Shown: one piece after another, positions 7,700 through 16,327 of the stretch
Position numbering within the stretch: the stretch's first letter is position 1
Layout: each line of letters starts with the position of its first letter
DNA from: Rhodanobacter humi
GTDB taxonomy: Bacteria > Pseudomonadota > Gammaproteobacteria > Xanthomonadales > Rhodanobacteraceae
DNA: 64,000 nucleotides
Direction of reading: 5' to 3'
Assembly: GCF_041107455.1 (NCBI RefSeq)
Contig: NZ_JBGBPY010000001.1
Location: 2,914,001 to 2,978,000 of the forward strand
Position numbers and translations under genes: made by a program
The notes under the pieces: generated by a model
Seen by the model: only the letters and a program-made list of their open reading frames with translations
What the model was told of the DNA's origin: nothing
The model's database searches: none

Positions 7700-8829
7700 G
7701 CGTGGTGCTGGCCGATGTGGGCGCGGCCGTAGGAGCGGCTTCAGCCGCGACCTCTTCACGGGGAATCGCGGCTGAAGCCGCTCCTACAACAGCGGCGCCT
7801 TCCGTCGCCATCGTGCTGCTGGGCACCGGCGTCGTCGGAGGCGCCTTCCTCAAGCTGCTGAACACGCCGGCCGCCGCCGCGCTGCGCCTGGTGGGCGCGG
7901 CGAACTCGCGACGCCAGCAGACCGAACCCGCGAAGCTGGTCGAGCGCAACCTGCGCGAGCAGCTCAAGGCCACCGGCGTGCCGCGCGACGATGCGGCCCT
8001 GCTTGCCGCGCTCGATGCCAGCGGAACCGCGGCGAAGGTAGTCGTGGACGCCACCGCCAGCGCCACGCTGGCCGTGCGCCATGCCGAGTGGCTGGCCCGC
8101 GGCTACCACGTGGTCACCGCGAACAAGGCGCTGGCCGGCGGCGAGCTGCCGGGCTGGCGCGCGCTGCAGGCCGCGCAGGCGCAGGGCGCGCGTTACGGCG
8201 ATTCCGCCACCGTGGGCGCCGGCCTGCCGGTGCTTTCCACCTTGCGCAGGTTGCGCCATTGCGGCGACGCGCTGCTCACGCTGGAGGGCGTGTTCTCCGG
8301 CTCGCTGTCCTACCTCTTCAACAGCTACGACGGCAGCCGCCCGTTCTCCGCGCTGCTGCGCGAGGCGCGCGAGCTGGGCTACACCGAGCCCGATCCGCGC
8401 GCTGATCTCTCCGGCGACGATGTGGCGCGCAAGTTGTTGATCATCGCCCGCAACGCCGGCTTCTCGCTGGGTTGCGAGGAGGTGCAGGTGGAAGGCCTGG
8501 TGCCCGAGCCGCTGCGCGCGCTGGACACGGAAACCTTCCTCGCCCGCCTCGAAGAACTCGATGAACCGCTCGCGGCCCGCCATGCCGAGGCGAAGTCGCG
8601 CGGCCACGTGCTGCGTTTCCTCGCCCGCCTCAACCAGCGCGGCCATGCCCGCGTGGGCCTCGCCGAGGTACCCGCGAACCACCCCGCCGCGCGCCTCTAC
8701 GGCACCGACAACCAGTTCGCGCTCACCACCACCCGCTACCACACCCAGCCGCTGGTGATCCAGGGACCGGGCGCGGGGCCCGAAGTCACCGCCCAGGCGC
8801 TGCTGGGCGACGTGCTGGCGCTGGGCTGA
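7696..8829 (+). CDS. hom: homoserine dehydrogenase with a REP palindrome inside its 5' end
   Basis: 377 residues resembling the C-terminal half of ThrA/MetL without the aspartokinase part. It reduces aspartate semialdehyde to homoserine, the substrate of MetX encoded in the same operon. The Rossmann loop is LLGTGVVGGAF (41-51), Lys144 lies in TANKALAGG, and the FSGSLSYLFN and YTEPDPR...DLSGDDVARKL blocks (199-208, 230-247) are catalytic-domain hallmarks. The first 36 residues are unlike the family: residues 12-31 are translated from a 59-base palindrome (7729-7787), and the normal domain starts at about residue 37 (SVAIVLLG). The ATG overlaps the metB stop (ATGA), suggesting translational coupling. 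Confidence 0.88.
   Translation: MSVVLADVGAAVGAASAATSSRGIAAEAAPTTAAPSVAIVLLGTGVVGGAFLKLLNTPAAAALRLVGAANSRRQQTEPAKLVERNLREQLKATGVPRDDAALLAALDASGTAAKVVVDATASATLAVRHAEWLARGYHVVTANKALAGGELPGWRALQAAQAQGARYGDSATVGAGLPVLSTLRRLRHCGDALLTLEGVFSGSLSYLFNSYDGSRPFSALLREARELGYTEPDPRADLSGDDVARKLLIIARNAGFSLGCEEVQVEGLVPEPLRALDTETFLARLEELDEPLAARHAEAKSRGHVLRFLARLNQRGHARVGLAEVPANHPAARLYGTDNQFALTTTRYHTQPLVIQGPGAGPEVTAQALLGDVLALG
7729..7787. repeat. REP-like palindrome, family B, inside hom
   Basis: Two perfect 22-base inverted arms (7729-7750 and 7766-7787, opening GTAGGAGCGGCTTCAGCCG) around a 15-base loop. It lies wholly in the coding frame of homoserine dehydrogenase and introduces no stop codon. Confidence 0.9.
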
Positions 8830-8837
8830 AGGCTTTT

Positions 8838-8915
8838 GTAGGAGCGCACCCTGTGCGCGAAATGCTTTTGCTTCGATCGAGCACCAAAGCATTCGCGCAC
8901 AGGGTGCGCTCCTAC
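8838..8915. repeat. REP-like palindrome, family A, copy 2
   Basis: A 78-base inverted repeat (GTAGGAGCGCACCCTGTGCG and its reverse complement) between the convergent ends of hom and the glutathione S-transferase gene. It could serve as a transcript-end hairpin for both, although no clear T-run follows on either side. Confidence 0.88.
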
Positions 8916-8917
8916 GG

Positions 8918-9565
8918 TTACGCCTTCGGCACGTATTGCAGATACGGCTCCGCCTCGCGCAGCGCGCGGGCGAAGGACGGTCGCGCCATCAGCCGCTGCC
9001 GGTAGGCGGCGAGCTGCGGGAAGCCATCCAGCGGCTCCGCCCAGTCGGCATAGAACAGCGGTGGCGCCGCCGCGCAGTCGGCCATGGTGAACGTGTCGCC
9101 CACGGCCCAGGTGCGCTCGTGCATGTCCTGTTCGAGCAGCGCGTAGGCGGTGCGCAACTGCTCGCGCGCCTGCGCCACGCCGATGACGTCGTGGCCGCCT
9201 TCGGGGCGCAGCCGGTCGGTGATGATCTTCTGCGTGGGCACGTGCAGGTACAGGTCGAAGAAGCGGTCGCGTTCGCGCACCGCCAGCGCGGCCTGCGGGT
9301 CGGCGGGCAGCAACGCCGTGCGGCCGGGGTAATGCTGCGCCAGGTACTCGATGATGATGCTGGACTCCGGCACGGTGCGGTCGCGTGCCTCGTCGCGCAG
9401 CACCGGGAAGCGCAGGATCGGCCAGACCTTGCGGAAGTCCTCGCGCGAGGCCTCGTCGTCCAGCCGCACCACGCGCGGCTCGAACGGCGTGTCGTTCTCG
9501 TACAGCGCGATCAGCACCTTGTGGCAGAACGAGGACAGCGGGTGCATGTACAGCAGCAGGCTCAT
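8918..9565 (-). CDS. glutathione S-transferase family protein
   Basis: 215 residues with a thioredoxin-like N-terminal domain (about 1-80: HPLSSFCHKVLIALYEN, then PVL and the ES motif VPESSIIIEYL that binds the gamma-glutamyl group) and an all-helical C-terminal domain with WAVGDTFTMADCAAAP (about 147-162), the N-capping box of GSTs. These cytosolic proteins conjugate glutathione or act as glutathione-dependent reductases. The substrate is unknown and nothing nearby suggests one. Convergent with the methionine operon. Confidence 0.88.
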   Translation of the reverse strand: MSLLLYMHPLSSFCHKVLIALYENDTPFEPRVVRLDDEASREDFRKVWPILRFPVLRDEARDRTVPESSIIIEYLAQHYPGRTALLPADPQAALAVRERDRFFDLYLHVPTQKIITDRLRPEGGHDVIGVAQAREQLRTAYALLEQDMHERTWAVGDTFTMADCAAAPPLFYADWAEPLDGFPQLAAYRQRLMARPSFARALREAEPYLQYVPKA

Positions 9566-9723
9566 GGCGGGATCCTTGGGTGATCGGGGGCGAGGCCGTG
9601 CAACCGGCCTTTCGTTGCAGCGACGAACGGGTCGGCGGGTTTTCGACAGGGCAGGGCGATTGCCGCCGGCTTCGCCCGGATGCTAGCGTCTGCCGTGTCC
9701 CCACCCACCACCAAGGAACACGC

Positions 9724-10293
9724 ATGAATTCGGCAAGCCCCGAAGTCCTGGAAGTGCGTCTGGCCCGGATCGAGCGCTCCTTGCGGCGCGCCCGCTGGGG
9801 CATGCTCGGCCTGCTGCTGCTCGTGGTGGCGTTGTTCCTCGCCTGGTATGGCGTGGGCGGCATCGTGCAGCGCGAGATACGGGTGCACCGCATCTATGCG
9901 GTGGATGACGCTGGAGTGGTGCGTGTGCGGATCGGCCAGGATCCTGCTGGTGGCCACCGGATGAGCCGCGCGGCGGGTGTGATCGTCTACGACACTACCG
10001 GCCTTGAGCGCGGCGGCATGGGAACCATGGACAACGGCCGAGTGGCGATCGGTTTGGATTCACCGAGCACACCGAAAGGCACGGCGCGCGATCGCGTCGG
10101 CCTGATGGTCGACGGCAAGGGCAATACGATGTTCATGCTGCTCGATGCCAAGGCCGTGCCGGTGGTGATGGCCAAGGGTGGCGACAAGGGCGGCACGCTG
10201 CAGGTTTCCGCGCTGACCCCGGACGGCAAGCAGCTGCAGGTGCGCACGCTGGGTGTGAGCGGCGACACGCAATCGACGGAGGCCGCGGACTGA
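9724..10293 (+). CDS. hypothetical membrane-anchored protein
   Basis: 189 residues that I do not recognise as a named family. A basic amphipathic start (LEVRLARIERSLRRARW, residues 9-25) is followed by one hydrophobic segment (26-48). A Gly/Val-rich beta-type soluble part then shows several short repeats of the VRIGQD / VAIGLDSP / VGLMVDGKGN sort, suggesting a beta-sheet or beta-solenoid domain outside the cytoplasm. The ATG is preceded by AAGGAACACGC. Neighbours on both sides are unrelated in function. Confidence 0.65.
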   Translation: MNSASPEVLEVRLARIERSLRRARWGMLGLLLLVVALFLAWYGVGGIVQREIRVHRIYAVDDAGVVRVRIGQDPAGGHRMSRAAGVIVYDTTGLERGGMGTMDNGRVAIGLDSPSTPKGTARDRVGLMVDGKGNTMFMLLDAKAVPVVMAKGGDKGGTLQVSALTPDGKQLQVRTLGVSGDTQSTEAAD

Positions 10294-10351
10294 TAGTCGG
10301 CGGTCGGACTGCCCGGCGGTTTCGCGCGCCTGCGGCGGCGTGGAGCCGCCT

Positions 10352-11332
10352 TCAGCCTGCCATGCGGCCGCCATCCGCCTCGGCCACCGGCAGCGGCACG
10401 GGTTTCACACGCACCGCCAGCACCACGCCTGCCACGAGCAGCGCGATGCCCAACAGGGCTGACGGCGCGGGCATGCGATGGCGCAGCACGAAGGCATAGC
10501 CCAGCGCGGCGAGCGTCTCGAACACGATCAGTTGCCCGACCAGCGCGGTGGGCAGGCGCTGGCTGGCCTCGTTCCAGCACAGCGTGCCCAGCCACGAGGC
10601 GAACAGGCCGATTGCCGCCATCAGGCCCACGAACAGCGCGGGATGCGGCCCCAACGGCATCGGGAATGCGCTGCCACCGACCTTCATCGCACCCCACAGC
10701 ACGGCGTAACCGAGCGCGGCCAGCGGCAGCGTGGCCACGCCTTGTGCCGTGGCCCAAGCGCGCGGATTGCGGTCGGGGTGATGGCGCAGCCAGTCGGCAT
10801 TGCGCAGCGGATACCAAGTCCAGCAGGCCACGGCGCCGCAGGCGAACAGGGCGCCGGAGAGGTAGCGCGCCAGACCGCCGTGTGCATGGCGCAGCGCGGC
10901 CAGCTCGGCATGGTTCACGCTGGCGATACCGGCGACGATCAACAGCAGTGGTGGGGCCAGCCGCCGCCACGGCAGCCGGCCGTCGCGTCGGCCGTTGCGC
11001 AGGTTGGCCGTGATCGCGATGACCACCGGCAAGGTGCCGACGATCATCGTGGGCAGCGGCGCGCCGGCGCGCTGGACGGCGTTGGCCAGGCACAGGTAGT
11101 ACAGCAGGTTGCCCACCGTGACGAGCTTGAGCGCCTCGATCCAGTCGGCGCGGCCGAGCCGGCGCAACGCGTCGCGGTGCAGCCACGCGATCGGCAGGGC
11201 GATCAGGCCGAAGGCGAGATAGCGCCCCACCGACTGCAGTGCCGGCGGGTAATTCGGCAGCAGCAAGGGGGCGACGAAGACCATGCCCCACATCAGGCCG
11301 GCCGCGAGTGCGTAGAGGGTTCCCGTCAACAT
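10352..11332 (-). CDS. EamA/DMT-family transporter
   Basis: 326 residues with about ten hydrophobic segments arranged as two repeats of five, the layout of drug/metabolite transporters. The first repeat opens MLTGTLYALAAGLMWGMVFVAPLLLP and the protein ends in a short basic cytoplasmic tail. It resembles the multidrug resistance efflux transporter group more than amino-acid exporters, but the substrate is not readable. The AraC-family regulator gene lies 64 bases upstream on the same strand, a common pairing for inducible exporters, so the two are probably coregulated (inference). Confidence 0.82.
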   Translation of the reverse strand: MLTGTLYALAAGLMWGMVFVAPLLLPNYPPALQSVGRYLAFGLIALPIAWLHRDALRRLGRADWIEALKLVTVGNLLYYLCLANAVQRAGAPLPTMIVGTLPVVIAITANLRNGRRDGRLPWRRLAPPLLLIVAGIASVNHAELAALRHAHGGLARYLSGALFACGAVACWTWYPLRNADWLRHHPDRNPRAWATAQGVATLPLAALGYAVLWGAMKVGGSAFPMPLGPHPALFVGLMAAIGLFASWLGTLCWNEASQRLPTALVGQLIVFETLAALGYAFVLRHRMPAPSALLGIALLVAGVVLAVRVKPVPLPVAEADGGRMAG

Positions 11333-11396
11333 GCGCGCAGCATGACGGGCCGCGGGGCGGCTGTCTTGCAGCAGATTGCTGCGGATGTATCCGGGC

Positions 11397-12221
11397 TCAG
11401 CTTCTCACTTGGCGCTGGTAGCGCGCCGGCGTCGCGCCGTAGCGCCGCGCGAAGGCACGGGTGAGGTGGGCCTGGTCGCTCAGGCCGGTGGTTGCCGCCA
11501 CCTGGGCCGGTGGCTCGCCTGCATCGAGCAGGCGCTTGGCGCGGCACAGCCGCAACGCCATCAGCATCTGCTGTGGGGTGGCGTGATGCTGCATGCGGAA
11601 CTGGCGCAGGAAATGGAACGGGCTGAGTCCGGCCACGGCGGCCAGCAGGTCGAGGCTGAGGCGCTCGGCCAGGTGCGCATGCAGATAGTCGATCACCGGG
11701 GCGAAGCGGATTGCCGCCTGGACGGGAGCCGGGCGCGGCACGCGGGCATATGCACGGAAGCGGTCGAGCAGCACGGCGAGCAGGCTGTCGAAGGCCAGCG
11801 GTTCGTCGGCTCGCCAGAGCGCATCGAGCAGGGCGGTGACCTCGCGCGTGCCGGCCTGGTCCGTGCGTACCGCCCGGTCGAACCACCAATCGGGCTCGCC
11901 AGTGATCCGTGCCGCCAGCGCCGGGTCGATGTAGATCATGCGATAGCGCCAACCGCCTGCGGTCTCGGCGCTGCCGGTGTGCAGCTCGTCGGCGTTCATC
12001 ATCACCAGCGAGTCGGGCGGCGCCAGATGCTCGGCGCCACGGTAGCGGAACCGCTCCACGCCGGACTCGATCGCCCCCAGACCGAAGCCGTCATGGCAAT
12101 GCGGCTCGAAGGCATACCGCACGATATGCGCGCGATAAAGCTCGACGCCGTCACGGTGCGGCGGATGCCGGAACTGCGCCATGTCGGCGGGGTGATCGAA
12201 CTGGCCGGGTACGTCCTGCAT
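11397..12221 (-). CDS. AraC-family transcriptional regulator
   Basis: 274 residues. The N-terminal half (about 15-150) is a cupin-like effector domain with HCHDGFGLGAIESG and LVMMNADELHTG. The C-terminal 100 residues hold the two helix-turn-helix motifs of the AraC/XylS family, with SLDLLAAVAGLSPFHFLRQF and PPAQVAATTGLSDQAHLTRAF as recognition regions and a P-A-R-Y-Q-R ending. It sits directly upstream of the EamA exporter gene on the same strand and is the likely regulator of that gene and of itself. The inducer is unknown. Confidence 0.88.
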   Translation of the reverse strand: MQDVPGQFDHPADMAQFRHPPHRDGVELYRAHIVRYAFEPHCHDGFGLGAIESGVERFRYRGAEHLAPPDSLVMMNADELHTGSAETAGGWRYRMIYIDPALAARITGEPDWWFDRAVRTDQAGTREVTALLDALWRADEPLAFDSLLAVLLDRFRAYARVPRPAPVQAAIRFAPVIDYLHAHLAERLSLDLLAAVAGLSPFHFLRQFRMQHHATPQQMLMALRLCRAKRLLDAGEPPAQVAATTGLSDQAHLTRAFARRYGATPARYQRQVRS

Positions 12222-12247
12222 GCGGCGATGATGGCATGTCGCGGGCT

Positions 12248-13162
12248 TCAGTCGCCCGCGCCGCCATCGACCAGGGCGTTCAGTCGGTTGCGCGTTAGCG
12301 GACCGAAGCGCAGGCGCTCACACAGGTTCTGCAGTGCACCGCTGTCGCCGCGCCGGCGGCACAGGGCGTCGACGCCGTCCGGTACCGGCGCGTCCAGCGC
12401 AATGCGGGTAAGCCGCCGGTACAGCAACGCCTGCTCGCCATGCTCGCGCAGCTTGGCGGCGCAACTGGCGGCGCCGCGCAGGCGCAGGAAGGGGACTTCG
12501 TCCACCCGTTCGAGTAGTGCTTCGAGGCTGCCGAAGTGGCTGAGCAGGGCGGCGGCGGTCTTGGCACCGATGCCGGGCACGCCGGGGATGTTGTCGACGG
12601 CGTCGCCGCACAGCGCGAGGTAGTCGGCGACCTGGTGCGGGTGCACGCCGAGTTTCTCGTGCACGCCGGCGGGGCCCCAGCGCAGGTTGCGGGCGTAGTC
12701 CCACTGCTCGTCGTGTTCGCCCAGCAGCTGGCCGAAGTCCTTGTCGGCGGAGACGATCACACCGGGCACGCCGTGGGCGCGCAGGTTCCACAGCGCGCTG
12801 CCGATCAGGTCGTCGGCCTCGTACTGGTGGTCGATCATCACCGGAATGCCGAGCGCCGCGGTCACTTCGCGGCACAGCACGAACTGGCGTTCGAGGTCGG
12901 GCGGCGGCAGTTCGCGGTTGGCCTTGTAGGGCGGGTAGATCGCGTTGCGGAACGAGCTGGTGAGCGAGGCGTCGAAGGCCACCGCGAGGCGTTCCGGGCG
13001 CACCTTCTCCAGCAACTCGCACAGGAAGCGGGTGTAGCCGTGCACCGCGTTGGCCGGGTGGCCGTCGGCGTCGTGGAACTCGTCCGGCATCGAGTGCCAG
13101 GCGCGGAACACGTACAGGCTGCCATCGACCAGGTGGGCGGCGTCGCGACGTTGCGCGTTCAT
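12248..13162 (-). CDS. 5'-3' exonuclease / flap-endonuclease-like protein (PolA N-terminal domain type)
   Basis: 304 residues matching the stand-alone 5'-nuclease family (Xni/ExoIX-like and PolA 5'-exonuclease domain). Acidic metal-site motifs are present: LVDGSLYVFRAW near the N-terminus, AVAFDASLTSSFRN with YPPYKANR, EADDLIGSAL, SADKDFGQLL and DAVDNIPGVPGIGAKTAAALL, the last being the helix-3-turn-helix DNA clamp. Such enzymes remove flaps and RNA primers. The start at 13162 gives an ATGA overlap with the nitroreductase stop, arguing for coupling. A longer upstream frame would run into the nitroreductase gene. Confidence 0.88.
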   Translation of the reverse strand: MNAQRRDAAHLVDGSLYVFRAWHSMPDEFHDADGHPANAVHGYTRFLCELLEKVRPERLAVAFDASLTSSFRNAIYPPYKANRELPPPDLERQFVLCREVTAALGIPVMIDHQYEADDLIGSALWNLRAHGVPGVIVSADKDFGQLLGEHDEQWDYARNLRWGPAGVHEKLGVHPHQVADYLALCGDAVDNIPGVPGIGAKTAAALLSHFGSLEALLERVDEVPFLRLRGAASCAAKLREHGEQALLYRRLTRIALDAPVPDGVDALCRRRGDSGALQNLCERLRFGPLTRNRLNALVDGGAGD

Positions 13163-13728
13163 GGCGACCACGTGCTCAGCAGCTCGTCCAGTGCGGGACG
13201 CTCGCGGTCGGGCACCTCGATCTGCGGCGTGCCCAGGTGCACGAAGGCGACCACGTGCTCGTTCGCGGCCAGGCCGAGGATGGCGGCCACGTCGGGGTCG
13301 TAGGCGCCCCAGCCGGTGAGCCATTGCGCACCGTAGCCCAGCGTGTAGGCGCCGAGCAGGAGGTTGTAGGCCACGTTGCCGGCGCACAGGCGCTGCTCGA
13401 TCTCGGGCACCTTGCTGGCGGCATCGAGTCGCGCGACCACCGCGATCACCAGCGGCGCGAAGGTGTAACGCAGGCGCTCCTTCTCGCGCTTGGCCTCGGA
13501 CAGTTCCGGCTGCTTGCGGATCGCGAGTTCGGCCAGTCGCTCGCCGAAGCGCAGCTTGGCTTCGCCATCGAGGCGGATCAGCCGGAACGGCACCAGCTTG
13601 CCGTGGTCGGGCACGCGGATCGCGGCGGTGAGCAGCTCGCGCAACGTGGCCTCGTCGGGCGCGGGCGCGCCGAGCTGGCGCGAGGGGACGGAGTGGCGTT
13701 GCAGCAGCAGCTCAAGCGGGGCGGCCAT
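13159..13728 (-). CDS. nitroreductase family protein (YdjA-like)
   Basis: 189 residues, the short FMN-dependent nitroreductase type. RHSVP near residue 13 and the P-D-H-G-K-L-V-P-F-R block (about 38-47) bind the flavin phosphate and ring; a GAQWLTGW stretch (about 141-148) fits the dimer-interface helix of the YdjA group. The physiological electron acceptor is unknown. It overlaps the exonuclease gene by four bases and is first in that pair. Confidence 0.85.
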   Translation of the reverse strand: MAAPLELLLQRHSVPSRQLGAPAPDEATLRELLTAAIRVPDHGKLVPFRLIRLDGEAKLRFGERLAELAIRKQPELSEAKREKERLRYTFAPLVIAVVARLDAASKVPEIEQRLCAGNVAYNLLLGAYTLGYGAQWLTGWGAYDPDVAAILGLAANEHVVAFVHLGTPQIEVPDRERPALDELLSTWSP

Positions 13729-13779
13729 GGCGGGATCGTGTCGCGGAAAACCGCATGGTAACCCGCGCGCCGCGACGCT

Positions 13780-14190
13780 TCAGCGCCGCGGCAGGGTGAA
13801 CGCGCCGGGCAGCAGTGCCGCCACGCTGGTCTGCGCGGTGTCGCCGTTGAGGTTGGCGAGCAATACCGGCATGTCGCCGTCGCACAGCTCGCTGAGGACC
13901 TGGCGGCAGGCGCCGCAGGGGCTGACTGGCGCCGCGCAGTCGGCGATCACCGCGATCGCGGCGAAATCGCCCGGCTTGCAGCCGGCCGCGATGGCGGCGA
14001 ACAGCGCGGTGCGTTCGGCGCAGTTGCACAGGCCGTAGGAAGCATTCTCGACATTGCATCCGGCGAAGCGGCGACCGTCGCGGGCCAGCAGGGCGGCGCC
14101 CACCGCGAAACCGGAATACGGGGCGTAGGCCTTTTCGCGGGCCTCGTGCGCCAGCGCCAACAGCTCGTCGTGCGGGGTGGATACGGGCAT
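13780..14190 (-). CDS. cdd: cytidine deaminase
   Basis: 136 residues, the homotetrameric short type. It deaminates cytidine and deoxycytidine to uridine forms in pyrimidine salvage. Zinc ligands are Cys57 (NCAERTA), Cys92 and Cys95 (PCGACRQ), with Glu59 as proton shuttle; the substrate loop CNVENASYG is at 45-53. The ATG at 14190 is preceded by GGGAGAACACG; an earlier ATG would add 24 residues with no family counterpart. Divergent from pntAA. Confidence 0.95.
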   Translation of the reverse strand: MPVSTPHDELLALAHEAREKAYAPYSGFAVGAALLARDGRRFAGCNVENASYGLCNCAERTALFAAIAAGCKPGDFAAIAVIADCAAPVSPCGACRQVLSELCDGDMPVLLANLNGDTAQTSVAALLPGAFTLPRR

Positions 14191-14302
14191 CGTGTTCTCC
14201 CAGATCCCCGATGGCGGTTGGCCAGAGTAGCGCGCGTGGACGGTGGGTCCAAGCGCGCGCAAACAAGGCTAAGATGCCGTGACTTCCACGAGGGGATGCG
14301 CG

Positions 14303-15403
14303 ATGCCGATCACTGTGGCCGCCCTGCGAGAGACCGCTGCCGGCGAACGCCGCGTGGCGATCACGCCCGAGATGGCGAAGAAGCTCCACGGCAAGGGCTT
14401 GCGCGTGCTGCTGGAGCGCGGCGCGGGCGCGGCGGCGGGCTTCCCGGATGCCGCCTATGCCGACGCGGAATTTGCCGACGCGGCGGGCGTGCTGGCGCAG
14501 GCCGACCTGCTGGCTTGCGTGCTGCCGCCGCACGACGCGGTGTTCGCGCAACTGCGCGAGGGAGCGATGGTGGTGGGTCAGCTGCGTCCGTTCGGCGCCA
14601 CGGCACGCATCGAGGCGCTGGCCGCGCGCAAGCTCACGGCGTTCGCGCTGGAGCTGTTGCCGCGCACCACCCGTGCGCAGGCGATGGACGTGCTCAGTTC
14701 GCAGGCGGCGGTGGCCGGCTACCGCGCGATGTTGATCGCCGCCGAGGCCGCGCCGAAGTTCTTTCCGATGCTGACCACCGCGGCGGGCACGATCCGCCCT
14801 TCGAAGGTGCTGGTGATCGGCGCTGGCGTGGCCGGCCTGCAGGCGATCGCCACCGCGCGCCGGCTGGGCGCGCAGACCGAGGGCTACGACGTGCGCCCCG
14901 AAACGCGTGAACAAGTGGAGTCGCTCGGCGCGAAGTTCCTCGACCTCGGTGTCAGCGCCGCCGGCAGCGGCGGTTATGCGCGCGAGCTGTCGGCCGAGGA
15001 GCGCGCGGCGCAGCAGCAGGCGCTGGCCGAGCGCCTCGCGGCGTTCGACGTGGTGGTGAGCACGGCCGCGGTGCCGGGTCGTCCCGCGCCGAAGATCCTC
15101 ACCGCCGCGATGGTCGCCGGAATGAAGCCGAGTGCGCTGATCGTGGATCTGGCCGCCGAGAGCGGCGGCAACTGCGAGCTGACCCGGCCGGGCGAGCGGG
15201 TGGAACAGGGCGGTGTCACCATCCTCGGGCCGCTCAACCTGCCGGCCGGCGCGCCGCTGCATGCCTCGGAGATGTACGCGCGCAACGTGCTGAACTTCGT
15301 CGAGCTGCTGCTGAAGGATGGCGCGCTGGCACCGGATTTCGACGACGAACTGGTAGCGAAGAGTTGCCTGGTGCGTGCCGGCGAGGTGCTGTTCAAGACC
15401 TGA
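14303..15403 (+). CDS. pntAA: NAD(P) transhydrogenase subunit alpha part 1 (NAD-binding domain I)
   Basis: 366 residues forming the soluble NAD(H)-binding dI component of proton-translocating transhydrogenase. It contains the Rossmann glycine loop in VLVIGAGVAGLQAIATARRLGA (about 170-191) and the RPFGATARIEALAARKLTAFALE region. With PntAB and PntB it moves hydride from NADH to NADP+ using proton entry. The ATG at 14303 follows AGGGGATGCGCG. Unusually, the other two subunits lie 1.7 kb downstream beyond three convergent genes rather than immediately adjacent. Confidence 0.92.
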   Translation: MPITVAALRETAAGERRVAITPEMAKKLHGKGLRVLLERGAGAAAGFPDAAYADAEFADAAGVLAQADLLACVLPPHDAVFAQLREGAMVVGQLRPFGATARIEALAARKLTAFALELLPRTTRAQAMDVLSSQAAVAGYRAMLIAAEAAPKFFPMLTTAAGTIRPSKVLVIGAGVAGLQAIATARRLGAQTEGYDVRPETREQVESLGAKFLDLGVSAAGSGGYARELSAEERAAQQQALAERLAAFDVVVSTAAVPGRPAPKILTAAMVAGMKPSALIVDLAAESGGNCELTRPGERVEQGGVTILGPLNLPAGAPLHASEMYARNVLNFVELLLKDGALAPDFDDELVAKSCLVRAGEVLFKT

Positions 15404-15421
15404 GCCTGCCGCGCCCGAGCG

Positions 15422-15937
15422 TTACCAGCGTCGGTGCGGCGGAGGCGGCTTGGGGTCGTTTTCCGGGCCGTGATGCAGCCACTGCAGCCGCTGGGCGGGC
15501 GGCATCGCGTGCCATTGCCGCATCAGCTGGGCGCGTCGCTCGGGCGGCAGTTGCTGGAAGCGCTGGTAGGCCGCGTGCAACTGCTCGCGCTGCCCGGGCG
15601 GCAGCTGGCGGAACAGGCGCTGGTTCTCGCGTGCCTGCTGGCGTTCGGCCGGCGTCATCTGCTGCCAGTGCGCGATGCGCTCGCGGATTTCCTCGCGCTT
15701 GGCCGGCGGCAGGTTCACCCACTGCTCGCTTTTCTCCAGCATGTGCTGCTGCCGGTGTGACGGCATGGTGTTCCATTCCTGCGCCAGCGGCGCCAGCACG
15801 TCGCGCTGGGCCGGCGTGAGGCTGTTCCAGGCGACCGGCGCCGGTGGCGCCGCTTGCGCGTGCAAGGCGGGCGCGGCGAGGCTGCCGAGCAGGATGGCGA
15901 GGACGATCGGCAACAGCGGGCGTGCGGACAAGGTCAT
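15422..15937 (-). CDS. DUF3106 domain protein, exported
   Basis: 171 residues with a signal peptide (about 1-28, ending LHAQA). A highly charged Gln/Arg/Pro-rich body follows, in which a unit of the kind W-x-x-L-P/T-P-x-x-R-x-x-L/I recurs several times (WNSLTPAQRDVL, WVNLPPAKREEI, WQQMTPAERQQA, FRQLPPGQREQL, FQQLPPERRAQL). This is the DUF3106 pattern; the function is not known. It is last in the sigma-factor cassette, 3 bases after the preceding gene, so it may share that stress regulon (inference). Confidence 0.85.
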   Translation of the reverse strand: MTLSARPLLPIVLAILLGSLAAPALHAQAAPPAPVAWNSLTPAQRDVLAPLAQEWNTMPSHRQQHMLEKSEQWVNLPPAKREEIRERIAHWQQMTPAERQQARENQRLFRQLPPGQREQLHAAYQRFQQLPPERRAQLMRQWHAMPPAQRLQWLHHGPENDPKPPPPHRRW

Positions 15938-15940
15938 GGT

Positions 15941-16327
15941 TCAGTGGGTGGGGGGCTGGCTGTCGTTGGCGGCCAACCAGCCGTAGAAGTCGAGGTTCTG
16001 GTACAGGTTGGGATCGGCCTGCTCGGGGTCGGGCGGCAGCGTGTTGTCGGTTTCGCCGGCGGTCGCGGCGGCGGTGGTCGGGGCCGTGGCGACCGGGCGC
16101 GGCGCGGACGGCCACACCAGCAGGGCAGCCAGCGCGATCGCCGCGCAGGCGCCGGACGGCACCAGCCAGCGTGCGAGATGGTGCGGCGGGTGCGCCTGCT
16201 GCGTGGCGGCCAGCGCCTCGCGGCGCGCGGCGCGCAGGCGGCCGGCGGTGGCGGGGTCGATGCGTCGCGCGGCCTCGTGGTAGAGCTCGCGGGCGCGTTG
16301 TTCGAATTGCCTGTCTGACGTGTTCAT
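15941..16327 (-). CDS. putative anti-sigma factor / single-pass membrane protein of the sigma cassette
   Basis: 128 residues. The cytoplasmic N-terminal part (1-65) is helical and rich in Arg, Glu and Ala (QFEQRARELYHEAARRID). One transmembrane segment follows (about 72-88, GACAAIALAALLVWP), then a Pro/Thr/Asp-rich periplasmic tail. Size, topology and a four-base overlap (ATGA) with the upstream ECF sigma gene fit an anti-sigma factor, but I see no zinc-binding HxxxCxxC motif, so this role is inferred from position. Confidence 0.65.
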   Translation of the reverse strand: MNTSDRQFEQRARELYHEAARRIDPATAGRLRAARREALAATQQAHPPHHLARWLVPSGACAAIALAALLVWPSAPRPVATAPTTAAATAGETDNTLPPDPEQADPNLYQNLDFYGWLAANDSQPPTH

